Source: Shewanella litoralis
GTDB lineage: Bacteria; Pseudomonadota; Gammaproteobacteria; Enterobacterales; Shewanellaceae
Direction: 5' to 3'
NCBI RefSeq assembly: GCF_009828585.1
Contig: NZ_WSRZ01000015.1
Coordinates: 62,001 to 126,000, forward strand
Length of the DNA stretch: 64,000 bases
Shown: one piece after another, positions 1 through 7,660 of the stretch
How positions within the stretch are numbered: the first letter of the stretch is position 1
How the letters are laid out: the number at the start of each line of letters is the position of its first letter
The notes under the pieces: model-generated
What the model saw: only the letters and a program-made list of their open reading frames with translations
What the model was told of the DNA's origin: nothing
The model's database searches: none
Position numbers and translations under genes: made by a program

Positions 1-727
1 GGTGTTTTTGATAACTTTTTTGCACAAACTCAGCTAACACTTCATCGATGCGATTAATGGTTGTGCCACCATAAATATGGCTCGCCACCTGGGCAATAAT
101 CTGGGCCGTAACTGCTGTTGCAGTCGAAATGGATTTAGGCGTGTCAATTTCAGCATTACCCATTTTAAAGCCATGAGTTAACATGCCTGCTAAATCAATC
201 AACATGCAGTTAAACATCGGGAAAAATGGCGCGTAGTCTAAATCGTGGTAATGGATTTCGCCCTTTTCGTGGGCTGCGACCACATCTTTAGGTAATAAAT
301 GCGTTTTAGCATAGTGCTTAGCCACAATGCCGGCTAACAAGTCGCGTTGAGTGGGAATAACCTTGGCGTCTTTATTGGCATTTTCGTTTAAAATGGCACT
401 GTCAGACTGTTCAACTAAGCCCCGAATAGCGCAATTTAATTTACTTTGTGCTTCACGGTGTTTGTCACGGTCGTGGCGGTATTCAATATAATGACGTGCG
501 ACTGATTTAAATGGACCCGACATTAACAAGACTTCAACGGCATCTTGTAAGTCATGAATATCTACCTGGGCTTTATCAGCCATTTGCGCTTGTACCGTTT
601 GAGCCAATTCAAGTGCATATTGGTGATCTGCTTGCCCCGCAGAATCCATTGCAGCCACTACCGCATCTTTAATACGACTTGCGTCAAACGCAGTACGGCA
701 TCCGTCCCTTTTCACCACAACAAGCAT
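1..727 (-). CDS. nrdD: Anaerobic ribonucleoside-triphosphate reductase (partial, C-terminus outside window)
   Basis: Reading the minus strand from ATG at 727 gives 242 codons that run off the window edge, so only about the first third of a roughly 700-residue enzyme is present. The start begins LVVVKRDGCR and continues with the ATP-cone fold (about residues 1-95), which binds ATP/dATP to set overall activity. It is followed by the NrdD catalytic-domain entry with EIHYHDLDYAPFFPMFNCML, typical of class III reductases that make dNTPs without oxygen using a glycyl radical. The radical site itself lies outside the window. A good ribosome site (AAAGGTGG) precedes the ATG. Upstream lie an FNR-like box and two NrdR boxes, fitting anaerobic induction and dNTP-dependent repression. 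nrdG would be expected beyond the left edge. Confidence 0.93.
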   Translation of the reverse strand, partial: MLVVVKRDGCRTAFDASRIKDAVVAAMDSAGQADHQYALELAQTVQAQMADKAQVDIHDLQDAVEVLLMSGPFKSVARHYIEYRHDRDKHREAQSKLNCAIRGLVEQSDSAILNENANKDAKVIPTQRDLLAGIVAKHYAKTHLLPKDVVAAHEKGEIHYHDLDYAPFFPMFNCMLIDLAGMLTHGFKMGNAEIDTPKSISTATAVTAQIIAQVASHIYGGTTINRIDEVLAEFVQKSYQKH

Positions 728-758
728 ACAATCCACCTTTTTCTGACTGCCGTATAAA

Positions 759-774
759 ACACCATATATCGGCG
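759..774 (-). promoter_or_regulatory. NrdR box 1 (proximal)
   Basis: ACACCATATATCGGCG matches the NrdR box pattern (ACAC-TATATAT-GTGT type) in one strong half. Its start is exactly 31 bp, about three helical turns, from the second box at 790, which is the usual spacing for the tandem NrdR operator. It lies 32 bp before the nrdD start codon. Confidence 0.72.
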
Positions 775-789
775 CAGCAGTATCAATTA

Positions 790-805
790 ACACTATATGC
801 TGTGT
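790..805 (-). promoter_or_regulatory. NrdR box 2 (distal)
   Basis: ACACTATATGCTGTGT is a near-perfect palindromic NrdR box. It overlaps the likely transcription start of nrdD (a -10 reading TAATAC on the minus strand at 809-804), so binding would block the promoter. It pairs with the box at 759-774. Confidence 0.82.
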
Positions 806-833
806 ATTAGGCGCTATATCGAGATAAGCTTCT

Positions 834-847
834 TTGATCCAGATCAT
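834..847 (-). promoter_or_regulatory. FNR-like box upstream of nrdD
   Basis: TTGATCCAGATCAT differs by one base from the FNR consensus TTGAT-N4-ATCAA. It is centred about 43 bp before the inferred nrdD start of transcription, close to the class II activator position (-41.5). FNR activation of nrdD is known in enterobacteria; here it is inferred from sequence only. Confidence 0.7.
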
Positions 848-920
848 AAGAAAGCAGACTGGTGGGAATAACAGTAATGCTGCATTTAAGCGAAGTAGAT
901 AAACACTAAATTGGCGAGAG

Positions 921-948
921 GCAGGCCACCTCGCTACCCGTGGCCTGC
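921..948. repeat. Hairpin after rssA stop
   Basis: GCAGGCCAC and GTGGCCTGC form a perfect 9-bp stem around a 10-base loop, starting about 10 bases past the rssA stop codon on the minus strand. No U-tract follows on that strand, so it is at most an atypical terminator or an RNA-stabilising stem. Confidence 0.5.
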
Positions 949-957
949 TATAAAAAA

Positions 958-1902
958 TTAATGTCCTGCTAGCGTTGCTTTAAGTAAATGGGCAATGTCG
1001 TGTACCGCGGCCTCACCTGCTTTAATGGCTTCTTTAGCACGATGAAACTCCATCGTACCGATATCAAACACCTCAGGCACAATGCAAATATCAGGCGGCT
1101 CCCCCATTAAACGAGACCGTTTATGGCGCTGCTCTAAAATGTCCATTGATTGCGACATCACCGCGATCATTCCTGGATGAGACTTACTGCCGCCAAGTGA
1201 AAATTTATCGGTTAAACCGCTCATGTAATCTTTGCCTTTGCCCCACAAATCCATAAAGCCTGATTCTAACTGTTTTTTCTCGGCTATCGGCTCAGAAGGT
1301 TTAGGCACGCGGCTTTTTACCTGCTCAGGCAACATGTGCATATGGCCGCGGCGATGACCATTTAAGTCAACTGCAATAACAACATCGACCCCCATGGCGC
1401 GGCACAAAGACACCGGCACAGGATTAACCACTGCACCGTCGACTAACCAGCGGTTGTCTTGTTGTACTGGCGGTAAAAAACCCGGCATCGAGCACGATGC
1501 TCGCACGGCATGGCGTAAATCACCTTCTCTAAACCAAATTTCCTGGCCAGAATATAAATCAGTCGCCACCGCGGCAAAGGGCCGCTTGAGCTGTTCAATA
1601 TTAAGATCGCCAATACGGCCAGCTAAAACATCAAACACTTTTTCGCCGCTAATTAAGCCGCCTTTACGCCAACCTAAATCCATTAAGCCGAGCACATCCC
1701 AGCTAGAAAAACCGCTCACCCAGGTTTCAAGTTCAGCTAAATGATCATTTGCATATGCCGCGCCCACTAATGCGCCCACAGAGCAACCGGCAATTTTATC
1801 AGGATAAATATCTAATGCGGCTAAGCCTTTTAAGACCCCAATATGCGCCCACCCTTTTGCGGCGCCGCTGCCTAATGCTAATCCTACAGTCAGCTTTGTC
1901 AT
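958..1902 (-). CDS. rssA: Patatin-like phospholipase family protein RssA
   Basis: A 314-residue patatin-fold protein closely resembling E. coli RssA. Visible are the glycine-rich oxyanion loop (GSGAAKGWAHIGVL, residues 11-24), the nucleophile elbow GCSVG with Ser41, and the DGAVVNPVPV segment carrying the catalytic Asp155, which together form the Ser-Asp dyad of patatin lipases. The segment WDVLGLMDLGWRKGGL is typical of the RssA subgroup. The substrate is unknown; cytoplasmic or membrane-associated acyl hydrolase activity is inferred from the dyad. I chose ATG at 1902 rather than an in-frame ATG five codons earlier, because AAGGA sits eight bases before it. nrdD lies downstream on the same strand but has its own promoter. 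Confidence 0.9.
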   Translation of the reverse strand: MTKLTVGLALGSGAAKGWAHIGVLKGLAALDIYPDKIAGCSVGALVGAAYANDHLAELETWVSGFSSWDVLGLMDLGWRKGGLISGEKVFDVLAGRIGDLNIEQLKRPFAAVATDLYSGQEIWFREGDLRHAVRASCSMPGFLPPVQQDNRWLVDGAVVNPVPVSLCRAMGVDVVIAVDLNGHRRGHMHMLPEQVKSRVPKPSEPIAEKKQLESGFMDLWGKGKDYMSGLTDKFSLGGSKSHPGMIAVMSQSMDILEQRHKRSRLMGEPPDICIVPEVFDIGTMEFHRAKEAIKAGEAAVHDIAHLLKATLAGH

Positions 1903-1938
1903 CGTTAATCCTTTCAAGCGAGGAATTTATTCACACGT

Positions 1939-1999
1939 CATCATTCATTGAATCAGTTGTTGATGTTCAAAATCAAAGTTTCAACCTAAATGAATGATG
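1939..1999. repeat. Spaced inverted repeat between rssA and the helicase gene
   Basis: CATCATTCATT (1939-1949) is the exact reverse complement of AATGAATGATG (1989-1999), separated by 39 bases, in the divergent intergenic region. It could be a pair of operator half-sites or a hairpin; no known regulator motif was recognised. Confidence 0.5.
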
Positions 2000-2030
2000 T
2001 CAAAAAATAGCATAACTAAAGCGACTCTTG

Positions 2031-2060
2031 TTGGCTATAGCACAGTGAAACCGCTATAAT
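2031..2060 (+). promoter_or_regulatory. Sigma70-type promoter of the DEAD-box helicase
   Basis: A consensus -10 TATAAT (2055-2060) is preceded at 18 bases by TTGGCT (2031-2036). The start codon lies 32 bp downstream. Confidence 0.6.
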
Positions 2061-2091
2061 CCGTGGCTATCATTTTTTAGGGGATTTACCT

Positions 2092-3447
2092 TTGCAATTT
2101 ACCGATTTTCAATTGGACAAGCGCCTGCTTGACAGTTTAAAGCACCTTGGCATTACCACGCCGACCGATGTTCAAGCGCAAGCACTGCCCATTGCCTTAT
2201 CTGGTAAAGATTTAATGGCCTCGTCTAAAACGGGTTCAGGTAAAACCTTAGCGTTTTTATTACCCGCTATGCAACGCGTTATTTCGACTCGCGCCTTGTC
2301 TAAAAAAGACCCACGCGTATTGGTATTGCTACCCACTCGCGAATTAGCTCAACAAGTATATGGTCAACTGCGTTTATTGGTGGCCAACACCCAATACAAA
2401 GCGATCAGTGTATTAGGCGGCGAAAACTTTAACGACCAAGCTAAAGCATTGGCTCGCGATCCGCATTTTATTGTCGCTACGCCAGGTCGTATTGCCGATC
2501 ATTTACAGCAACGTCACCTCTTTTTAAATGGGCTTGAGCTGCTGGTACTTGATGAAGCAGACCGTATGCTCGACTTAGGGTTTGCCCCGCAATTAAAAGC
2601 CATTAACGATGCTGCCGATCATAAGCGTCGTCAAACGCTGATGTTCTCTGCCACGTTAGATCACGACAGCATTAACGAAATTGCAGCCACCTTGCTTAAA
2701 ACCCCAAGCCATGTGGCCATTGGTGAGTCGTACTCTGAGCATAAAGATATTGTCCAGCGTATCATTCTTGCTGATCATTTAGATCACAAACAAGCGCTGT
2801 TGCAACACATTCTTAAGCAAGAACAGCACAAACAGGTCATCATCTTTACCGCTACACGCTCTGATACCGACCGTTTAGCGACATTATTAGCAGCTGAAGG
2901 TTTTGCCACCTCAGCATTGAGCGGCGACTTAAAACAATCTGCACGTAATCAAATTATGGACAAGTTTGCGCGGGGACAGTCGCAAATACTGGTTACCACC
3001 GATGTGGCATCCCGCGGTCTTGATTTAGTTAACGTGTCATTAGTGATTAACTTTGACATGCCAAAATTTGCTGAAGAATACGTACACCGTATCGGCCGTA
3101 CTGGCCGTGCTGGCGCTAAAGGTGATGCTATCTCATTTGTTGGCCCTAAAGATTGGGACAGCTTTAAGAAAGTGCAGCTGTTTTTACGTAAAAACTTTGA
3201 CCTCACAGTTATTGAGGGCATGAAAGCTAAATTCAGTGGCCTAAAAGATAAACCTACCACCGGTAAAGCGGGCAGCGCGCAGCCTCGTGACGCGGTGAGC
3301 GGTAAAGCAAAAGTGGCGAAAAAGGCCAAAGCGGCACCTAAACGTGATAAACGCTTTATTACCGGTGTTGACGTTGGTGACGCGCCAATGCGCCGTAAGG
3401 TCAAACCTATTCAGATTATTGAAGAAGACAACAGCTCAGAAGACTAA
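2092..3447 (+). CDS. DEAD-box ATP-dependent RNA helicase (SrmB/RhlE-like)
   Basis: A 451-residue helicase that unwinds RNA duplexes using ATP, probably in ribosome assembly or mRNA turnover. The motifs appear in order: Q motif near residues 5-30, SKTGSGKT (Walker A), PTRELA, TPGR, DEAD (LDEADRML), SAT (FSATLD), then in the second RecA domain TTDVASRGLD and HRIGRTGRAG. The tail from about residue 380 is lysine- and alanine-rich and basic, as in RNA-binding extensions of this family. The start is TTG at 2092, preceded by AGGGGA and a consensus promoter. It is closest in layout to SrmB, but the exact orthologue cannot be fixed without a search, so no symbol is given. Confidence 0.92.
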   Translation: MQFTDFQLDKRLLDSLKHLGITTPTDVQAQALPIALSGKDLMASSKTGSGKTLAFLLPAMQRVISTRALSKKDPRVLVLLPTRELAQQVYGQLRLLVANTQYKAISVLGGENFNDQAKALARDPHFIVATPGRIADHLQQRHLFLNGLELLVLDEADRMLDLGFAPQLKAINDAADHKRRQTLMFSATLDHDSINEIAATLLKTPSHVAIGESYSEHKDIVQRIILADHLDHKQALLQHILKQEQHKQVIIFTATRSDTDRLATLLAAEGFATSALSGDLKQSARNQIMDKFARGQSQILVTTDVASRGLDLVNVSLVINFDMPKFAEEYVHRIGRTGRAGAKGDAISFVGPKDWDSFKKVQLFLRKNFDLTVIEGMKAKFSGLKDKPTTGKAGSAQPRDAVSGKAKVAKKAKAAPKRDKRFITGVDVGDAPMRRKVKPIQIIEEDNSSED

Positions 3448-3581
3448 CTATCTTAAACTTGGGATAATAAACGTCTTTTAAGTAAACAATATAAAGGGTT
3501 GTGCACCATCATTTGCGCAACTCAATGAATAACGACACGTCAGTAAAACTGATGTGCAGTAACAAAACAGTAAGGATTAAC

Positions 3582-4019
3582 ATGAAAATTTGTGGTGTAG
3601 AATTAAAAGGTGGCGAAGCCATTATCAGCATGCTGACTTATGAAGGCGAAACTTATAACGTACCAGCATGCCGTAAAGTGTCTTTTAGCATATCAAACTC
3701 AAATGAAACCGAGAGTATTCGTGAGTTTCACTTCGCCTTTCACAAACTGATGGAAGATTATAAAGTCGATCAAATTGTCATTATTGAACGTGAACAAAAA
3801 GGTAAATTAGCCGGCAGTGCCACCAGTTTTAAACTCGAAGCGGCGATTCAAATTACCGACCTTCCGGTCAATCTTATCTCACCTGTTGCAATCAAAGAGC
3901 AGTTAAAGCGTAACCCACCGCAGGTTGATTTTGAATCGTTAGATCTTAAGCGTGTGCAACAAAACGCATTTGATGTGGCCTATGTACAACATAACCGCAT
4001 TATTTTTGGTAAAGCGTAA
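3582..4019 (+). CDS. DUF3010 family protein
   Basis: A 145-residue protein beginning MKICGVELKGGEAI, matching the DUF3010 family by its start and by the CRKVSFSISNS and EQKGKLAGSATSFKLEAAIQ segments. The family has no established function; the layout (an N-terminal strand, a central conserved E-R-K-G-K-x-A-G-S region) resembles RNase H-fold proteins, but this is only an impression. The frame is open further upstream, but ATG at 3582 has a clear AAGGA ribosome site eight bases before it and gives the usual family length. It sits 134 bp after the helicase gene and has no visible terminator between. Confidence 0.8.
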   Translation: MKICGVELKGGEAIISMLTYEGETYNVPACRKVSFSISNSNETESIREFHFAFHKLMEDYKVDQIVIIEREQKGKLAGSATSFKLEAAIQITDLPVNLISPVAIKEQLKRNPPQVDFESLDLKRVQQNAFDVAYVQHNRIIFGKA

Positions 4020-4108
4020 ACTGCCACATTATGGCGTTACAGCAATAGTCAGTAACGCCGTTATCATGCCTTTATCACTCACTTCACATTTGCACGCAAG
4101 TTACCAAC

Positions 4109-4750
4109 ATGTCAGACAGTAAACCCAAAAGCCGCCAAGCTCCGCCCAAAATGCCACTTAAATCGGCAAGCCAGGCATTAAAACCCAAAACAGATATGAG
4201 TAAGCTCATTACCAGCGCCGACATTAAACAGCGTCAGAGTGAGCTCAGTGCATTACGTTATTTAAGCGGTTACCGACCTGAAGTTGTCGCGCAAATTGGT
4301 CAGCTTGTTGATAGCAACGCATTAGGTGCACACTTTTTAAGTCGCTACCCGCGCGTGCACGATATCCGTACTGACAAAGCCTTGTATGATATGACCATCG
4401 AATTGAAAAACACCTATATGCGCCAATCAGATCCATTAGCAAAAGTGATTTTTGATGAAAAAATTAATGTCAGCCACCACGCACTTGGGTTGCATTCTTA
4501 TGTGAATCGTCGCCAGGGCAGCAAAGTGAAAGCTAAAAATGAAATTCGTATCTCTTCACGCTTAAAGCAAATCCCGTTTGAACTGCTACAAATGGTGGTG
4601 GTACATGAACTCGCCCACCTTCGTGAAAAAGACCACAACAAGGCCTTTTATCAATTGTGCACTTTTATGCTGCCAGATTATCACCAGTATGAGTTTGATA
4701 TGCGAGTATGGCTGGTCGCCGAAGAAGTGGGACAATCGCCTTACGCTTAA
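4109..4750 (+). CDS. YgjP-like (M48-type) metallopeptidase domain protein
   Basis: A 213-residue predicted zinc peptidase. The zinc-binding HExxH motif is seen in MVVVHELAHLREKDHNKAF near residues 160-178, with the downstream D-H-N-K-A-F typical of the YgjP/DUF45 group, and the protein ends soon after at YEFDMRVWL. The N-terminal 35 residues are proline- and lysine-rich and probably disordered; internal ATG codons at 4154 and 4199 are alternative starts. No signal peptide is seen, so it should be cytoplasmic. The substrate is unknown. It converges on the VOC gene that follows. Confidence 0.8.
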   Translation: MSDSKPKSRQAPPKMPLKSASQALKPKTDMSKLITSADIKQRQSELSALRYLSGYRPEVVAQIGQLVDSNALGAHFLSRYPRVHDIRTDKALYDMTIELKNTYMRQSDPLAKVIFDEKINVSHHALGLHSYVNRRQGSKVKAKNEIRISSRLKQIPFELLQMVVVHELAHLREKDHNKAFYQLCTFMLPDYHQYEFDMRVWLVAEEVGQSPYA

Positions 4751-4817
4751 GTTTTTTTAAATAACCACAAGTTAATTATTTACAAGAATGATTAAAAATA
4801 TATTACAAATCATGAAC

Positions 4818-5192
4818 TCAAGTTTTTATTCGCCAGGGTGGATTTAAGCGATTCTCCCCTGCCCAGTAAAGCTTTAGCTTATTACCACTCGGGTCAAATA
4901 ATATCGCCTCACGCCATAAATAGGCTTCATCTGTGGGTAACTGAGCAAACTCAATCCCTTTTGTTAGCAAGTCATCTACCCAGCGGTCTAACTCAGCATG
5001 CTCAAAGTAAATCACCGCGCCATTCATTGTCGGCTCAGGCTCTAGTGATAACGAAAAAGTACTCTGGCCCATCGGGCATTCAAAGCGAGCATAATGTGGC
5101 GTATCAACGATTAAGGTAAACCCCAAAACTTGATAAAACGCCACCGCCTTATCCATATTCGACACAGGTAATGTCACTTGATTGAGATTCAT
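4818..5192 (-). CDS. VOC family (glyoxalase/bleomycin-resistance fold) protein
   Basis: A 124-residue single-chain member of the vicinal oxygen chelate superfamily. The two beta-alpha-beta-beta-beta modules are visible: MNLNQVTLPVSNMDKAVAFYQVLGF at the start (given here in part) and the second half ending LFDPSGNKLKLYWAGENR. It lacks the clear His of the first metal site (N-Q-V-T instead of H-x-x), so metal use is uncertain and a role as lyase, dioxygenase or binding protein cannot be told apart. AGGGGA precedes the ATG. It stands alone, convergent with the metallopeptidase gene. Confidence 0.8.
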   Translation of the reverse strand: MNLNQVTLPVSNMDKAVAFYQVLGFTLIVDTPHYARFECPMGQSTFSLSLEPEPTMNGAVIYFEHAELDRWVDDLLTKGIEFAQLPTDEAYLWREAILFDPSGNKLKLYWAGENRLNPPWRIKT

Positions 5193-5565
5193 CGCTTCCC
5201 CTAATTGTTTGGCACTTTGTGATATTCAAGTTTGTTCAATATAAGTGCAACATTGATTAAATGCCTACCGAGTTGGTGCTATTAAATTAACCTCATCGTA
5301 ACACGCTAAAACTAATCATCTGATAATATTCAATAAAAAAACAATCCCAATAGTTGGCATAAATCTTCCAACCTTAATGATGCTGATAAGCTCATCTAAC
5401 AGTAGCAGTCGCTTATTAGCACGCTAGTCATAGTCGAGTTGCACAACAATAGCATCAACATCGCAACCTACAGGATTAAAATCCGCTTAGAAAATCTGAA
5501 TTTCATACTACAAATATTGGCTCACCATATACCTGTGTATATGCCATAGCAGCCTTTGGAGTAAC
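5193..5565. other. Intergenic region between divergent VOC and MFS genes
   Basis: About 370 bases, AT-rich, presumably holding the promoters of both divergent genes. A strong ribosome site (TTGGAG) precedes the MFS start. I see no open frame of substance, no known operator and no terminator. Confidence 0.5.
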
Positions 5566-6831
5566 ATGTTAAACGCGTTAATCCCAATTTCAGCCTTACT
5601 TATATCGAATGCCTTCCTATTACTGGGCCATGGTTTATTACTTACTTTACTGCCCATTGCAGCGAGTGAATTAGGGTTCAGCGACACGCAAGTGGCATTA
5701 ACTGGTTCAGCTTACTTTCTAGGTTTTGTCTCAGGTTGCTTAGCAACACCGTACATGCTGAAGCGAGTGGGCCATATACGTAGCTTTGCCGTGCTCGCAA
5801 CGTGCTACTCCGTGGTCATATTAGTATTCCCTTTATTACCAGAGTTTTATAGTTGGATGTTGTTACGATTCCTGATTGGAGTGGTCATTTCAGGCTTGTA
5901 TATGATTATCGAAAGTTGGTTAAACGGTACATCTACAGCAAGTAATCGAGGTTCAATACTGTCTATTTACACCACATTAAATTTAGTCATGGTGATGTGT
6001 GGTCAGCAGCTATTTAACTTAGGTAGCGCCCGTGAATCCATGCTGTTCGGTTTAGCGGCTATATTCATATCTATTGCGATCATCCCAGTGTCATTGACTC
6101 GTTCATCTGCGCCCGCAGTCGTTAAACAAGTGACATTAAATATGGCCAAAGTGTGGAAACACTCTCATGTCGCACTGATTGGCGCCGTAGTAGCGGGGTT
6201 TGTTACTGGTGCATTTTGGGCTTTGGCCCCTATTTATGCGAAAGATAATGGTTTTGATAGTATCCAATTAGGCGCATTTTTATCCGCTACCGTGCTTGGT
6301 GGAGCTTGTTTTCAGGTGCCTTTAGGTAAGTTTTCTGACCGTTTTGATCGACGAAGTGTGCTGATGTTTACCGCGCTAGCCGGTGCTTTGGTGTCAATGT
6401 TATTTATCGGTCTTCCCTATGTTGTCAGTACCTTTGGCGGTTGGCCGGCCGCTATTTCGGCCTTTTTTTGGGGAGGAACTTGTATGACGTTGTACGCGAT
6501 ATGCTTAGCTCACGCTAACGACAACGCGACCTCAGAAGACTTTGTTGAAATAAGCAGTGCCATGCTCATCACACTTGGCTTATCGTCTGCCATCGGGGCA
6601 CCAATCGCATCACTTGCTATGGGGCTAATCGGTGCTCAAGGGTTATACGCCTTTACCAGTATATGCCTTGCCACCTTTTTTGTTATCGTTTTATTGAGAC
6701 GCCGTAGTCACACCATCCCATCAACGCTCGAAACCAAAGAAAGCTTTCGCGCTGTGACAGATATGGCCAGCCCAACGGCTTATGAAATGGACCCCAGAAC
6801 AGAAACGGATACCGATAATGTTAGGCAATAA
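5566..6831 (+). CDS. MFS transporter, YcaD-like
   Basis: A 421-residue inner-membrane protein with twelve predicted hydrophobic segments in two halves, the normal major-facilitator layout. The loop after helix 2 has the motif-A style KRVGHIRSF, and the sixth-to-seventh helix linker lies near residue 190. The short helix-4/5 region LRFLIGVVISGLYMIIESWL resembles the YcaD/UMF subgroup, whose substrates are not established. The C-terminal 40 residues are hydrophilic. A ribosome site TTGGAG is seven bases before ATG. An intrinsic terminator follows, so it is probably transcribed alone. Confidence 0.85.
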   Translation: MLNALIPISALLISNAFLLLGHGLLLTLLPIAASELGFSDTQVALTGSAYFLGFVSGCLATPYMLKRVGHIRSFAVLATCYSVVILVFPLLPEFYSWMLLRFLIGVVISGLYMIIESWLNGTSTASNRGSILSIYTTLNLVMVMCGQQLFNLGSARESMLFGLAAIFISIAIIPVSLTRSSAPAVVKQVTLNMAKVWKHSHVALIGAVVAGFVTGAFWALAPIYAKDNGFDSIQLGAFLSATVLGGACFQVPLGKFSDRFDRRSVLMFTALAGALVSMLFIGLPYVVSTFGGWPAAISAFFWGGTCMTLYAICLAHANDNATSEDFVEISSAMLITLGLSSAIGAPIASLAMGLIGAQGLYAFTSICLATFFVIVLLRRRSHTIPSTLETKESFRAVTDMASPTAYEMDPRTETDTDNVRQ

Positions 6832-6906
6832 ATGCAGCGGATAAACCCGCAAGCTGAGTTAAATGACAATGTATGAATAGTATTGTAGCAAGAACAATAA
6901 ATTAGC

Positions 6907-6936
6907 AGGTAGATATCAGCTAATATCTACCTTTTT
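6907..6936 (+). terminator. Intrinsic terminator of the MFS gene
   Basis: AGGTAGATAT and ATATCTACCT form a 10-bp stem with a 6-base loop, followed by TTTT. It overlaps the last codons of the convergent VOC gene. Confidence 0.75.
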
Positions 6937-7343
6937 GCCATTGGATGGTTGGGATTTAGCTGAAGTAAATCCCATAAGTTGCCGTATAAATCTTCAAATA
7001 CAGCAACGGTGCCGTAGTCTTGTTCTTGTGGCTCACGTACAAAGTGAATACCTATCGATTTCATCCGCTTGTAATCGCGCCAAAAGTCATCGGTATTCAA
7101 AAAGATGAACACGCGCCCGCCCGTTTGATTACCTATAAAATCGTGCTGTTCAGGCTTGGAAGCCTTAGCCAGTAATACCGCCGTACCGTGTGAGTTTGGC
7201 GGCGCGACAACCACCCAACGTTTATCTTGTTCGGGCTGATAAGTGTCTTCGATAAGCTCAAAATTTAATTTTTTTACGTAAAAATCGATTGCGTCATCGT
7301 AATCTTTTACCACGAGGGCAATATGAACAATATTTTGCTTCAT
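6927..7343 (-). CDS. VOC family protein (glyoxalase-like)
   Basis: A 138-residue vicinal oxygen chelate protein. The first module begins KQNIVHIALVVKDYDDAIDF with the conserved metal-site His, and the second ends VAVFEDLYGNLWDLLQLN with the usual E/D-x-x-G-N-x-W-D-L pattern. The intermediate segment FVREPQEQDYGTVAVFEDL is shared with many uncharacterised lactoylglutathione-lyase-like proteins. The substrate is unknown. Its stop codon lies inside the terminator of the convergent MFS gene. The ribosome site is weak. Confidence 0.82.
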   Translation of the reverse strand: MKQNIVHIALVVKDYDDAIDFYVKKLNFELIEDTYQPEQDKRWVVVAPPNSHGTAVLLAKASKPEQHDFIGNQTGGRVFIFLNTDDFWRDYKRMKSIGIHFVREPQEQDYGTVAVFEDLYGNLWDLLQLNPNHPMAKR

Positions 7344-7465
7344 TGAATTGGTATTACCTAACGTTGCCCTTTAGGGACGAGTATTGAAATATTCACACTA
7401 GAACAGTTCTGCTAATGCGACAATTTTAGCCCACAAGGGTTACCGCTATATTTGGGGTCTGCTTT

Positions 7466-7507
7466 TGCTTTGTTCTTTGTTCTTTGTTCTTTGTTCTTTG
7501 TTCTTTG
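7466..7507. repeat. Heptanucleotide tandem repeat (TTCTTTG)n
   Basis: Five perfect TTCTTTG units (7473-7507) follow one imperfect unit (TGCTTTG, 7466-7472) in the intergenic region upstream of the VOC gene at 6927-7343, about 125-165 bp before its start codon. Unit number is prone to change by slippage. Confidence 0.9.
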
Positions 7508-7585
7508 TGCACTAACATAAATCGCACTCTGGCTTTTGTCGATACCAATACCGAGCTGATGGCGGCAGTGTCACAAACAGTCATA

Positions 7586-7613
7586 AAAAATGCAGCACTT
7601 AGGCTGCATTTTT
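7586..7613 (-). terminator. Intrinsic terminator downstream of the MepM-like gene
   Basis: AAAAATGCAGC and GCTGCATTTTT form an 11-bp stem with a 6-base loop about 50 bp after the stop codon at 7661, with a U-tract on the minus strand. The A/T arms make it usable in both directions. Confidence 0.8.
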
Positions 7614-7660
7614 ATATTATTTTCATCATGCTAATAAACAGCAGAGTTATTGAGAATTCA

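Noticed and set aside
921..948. Hairpin after rssA as an intrinsic terminator
   Set aside because: No U-tract follows on the minus strand, so it is listed only as a repeat.
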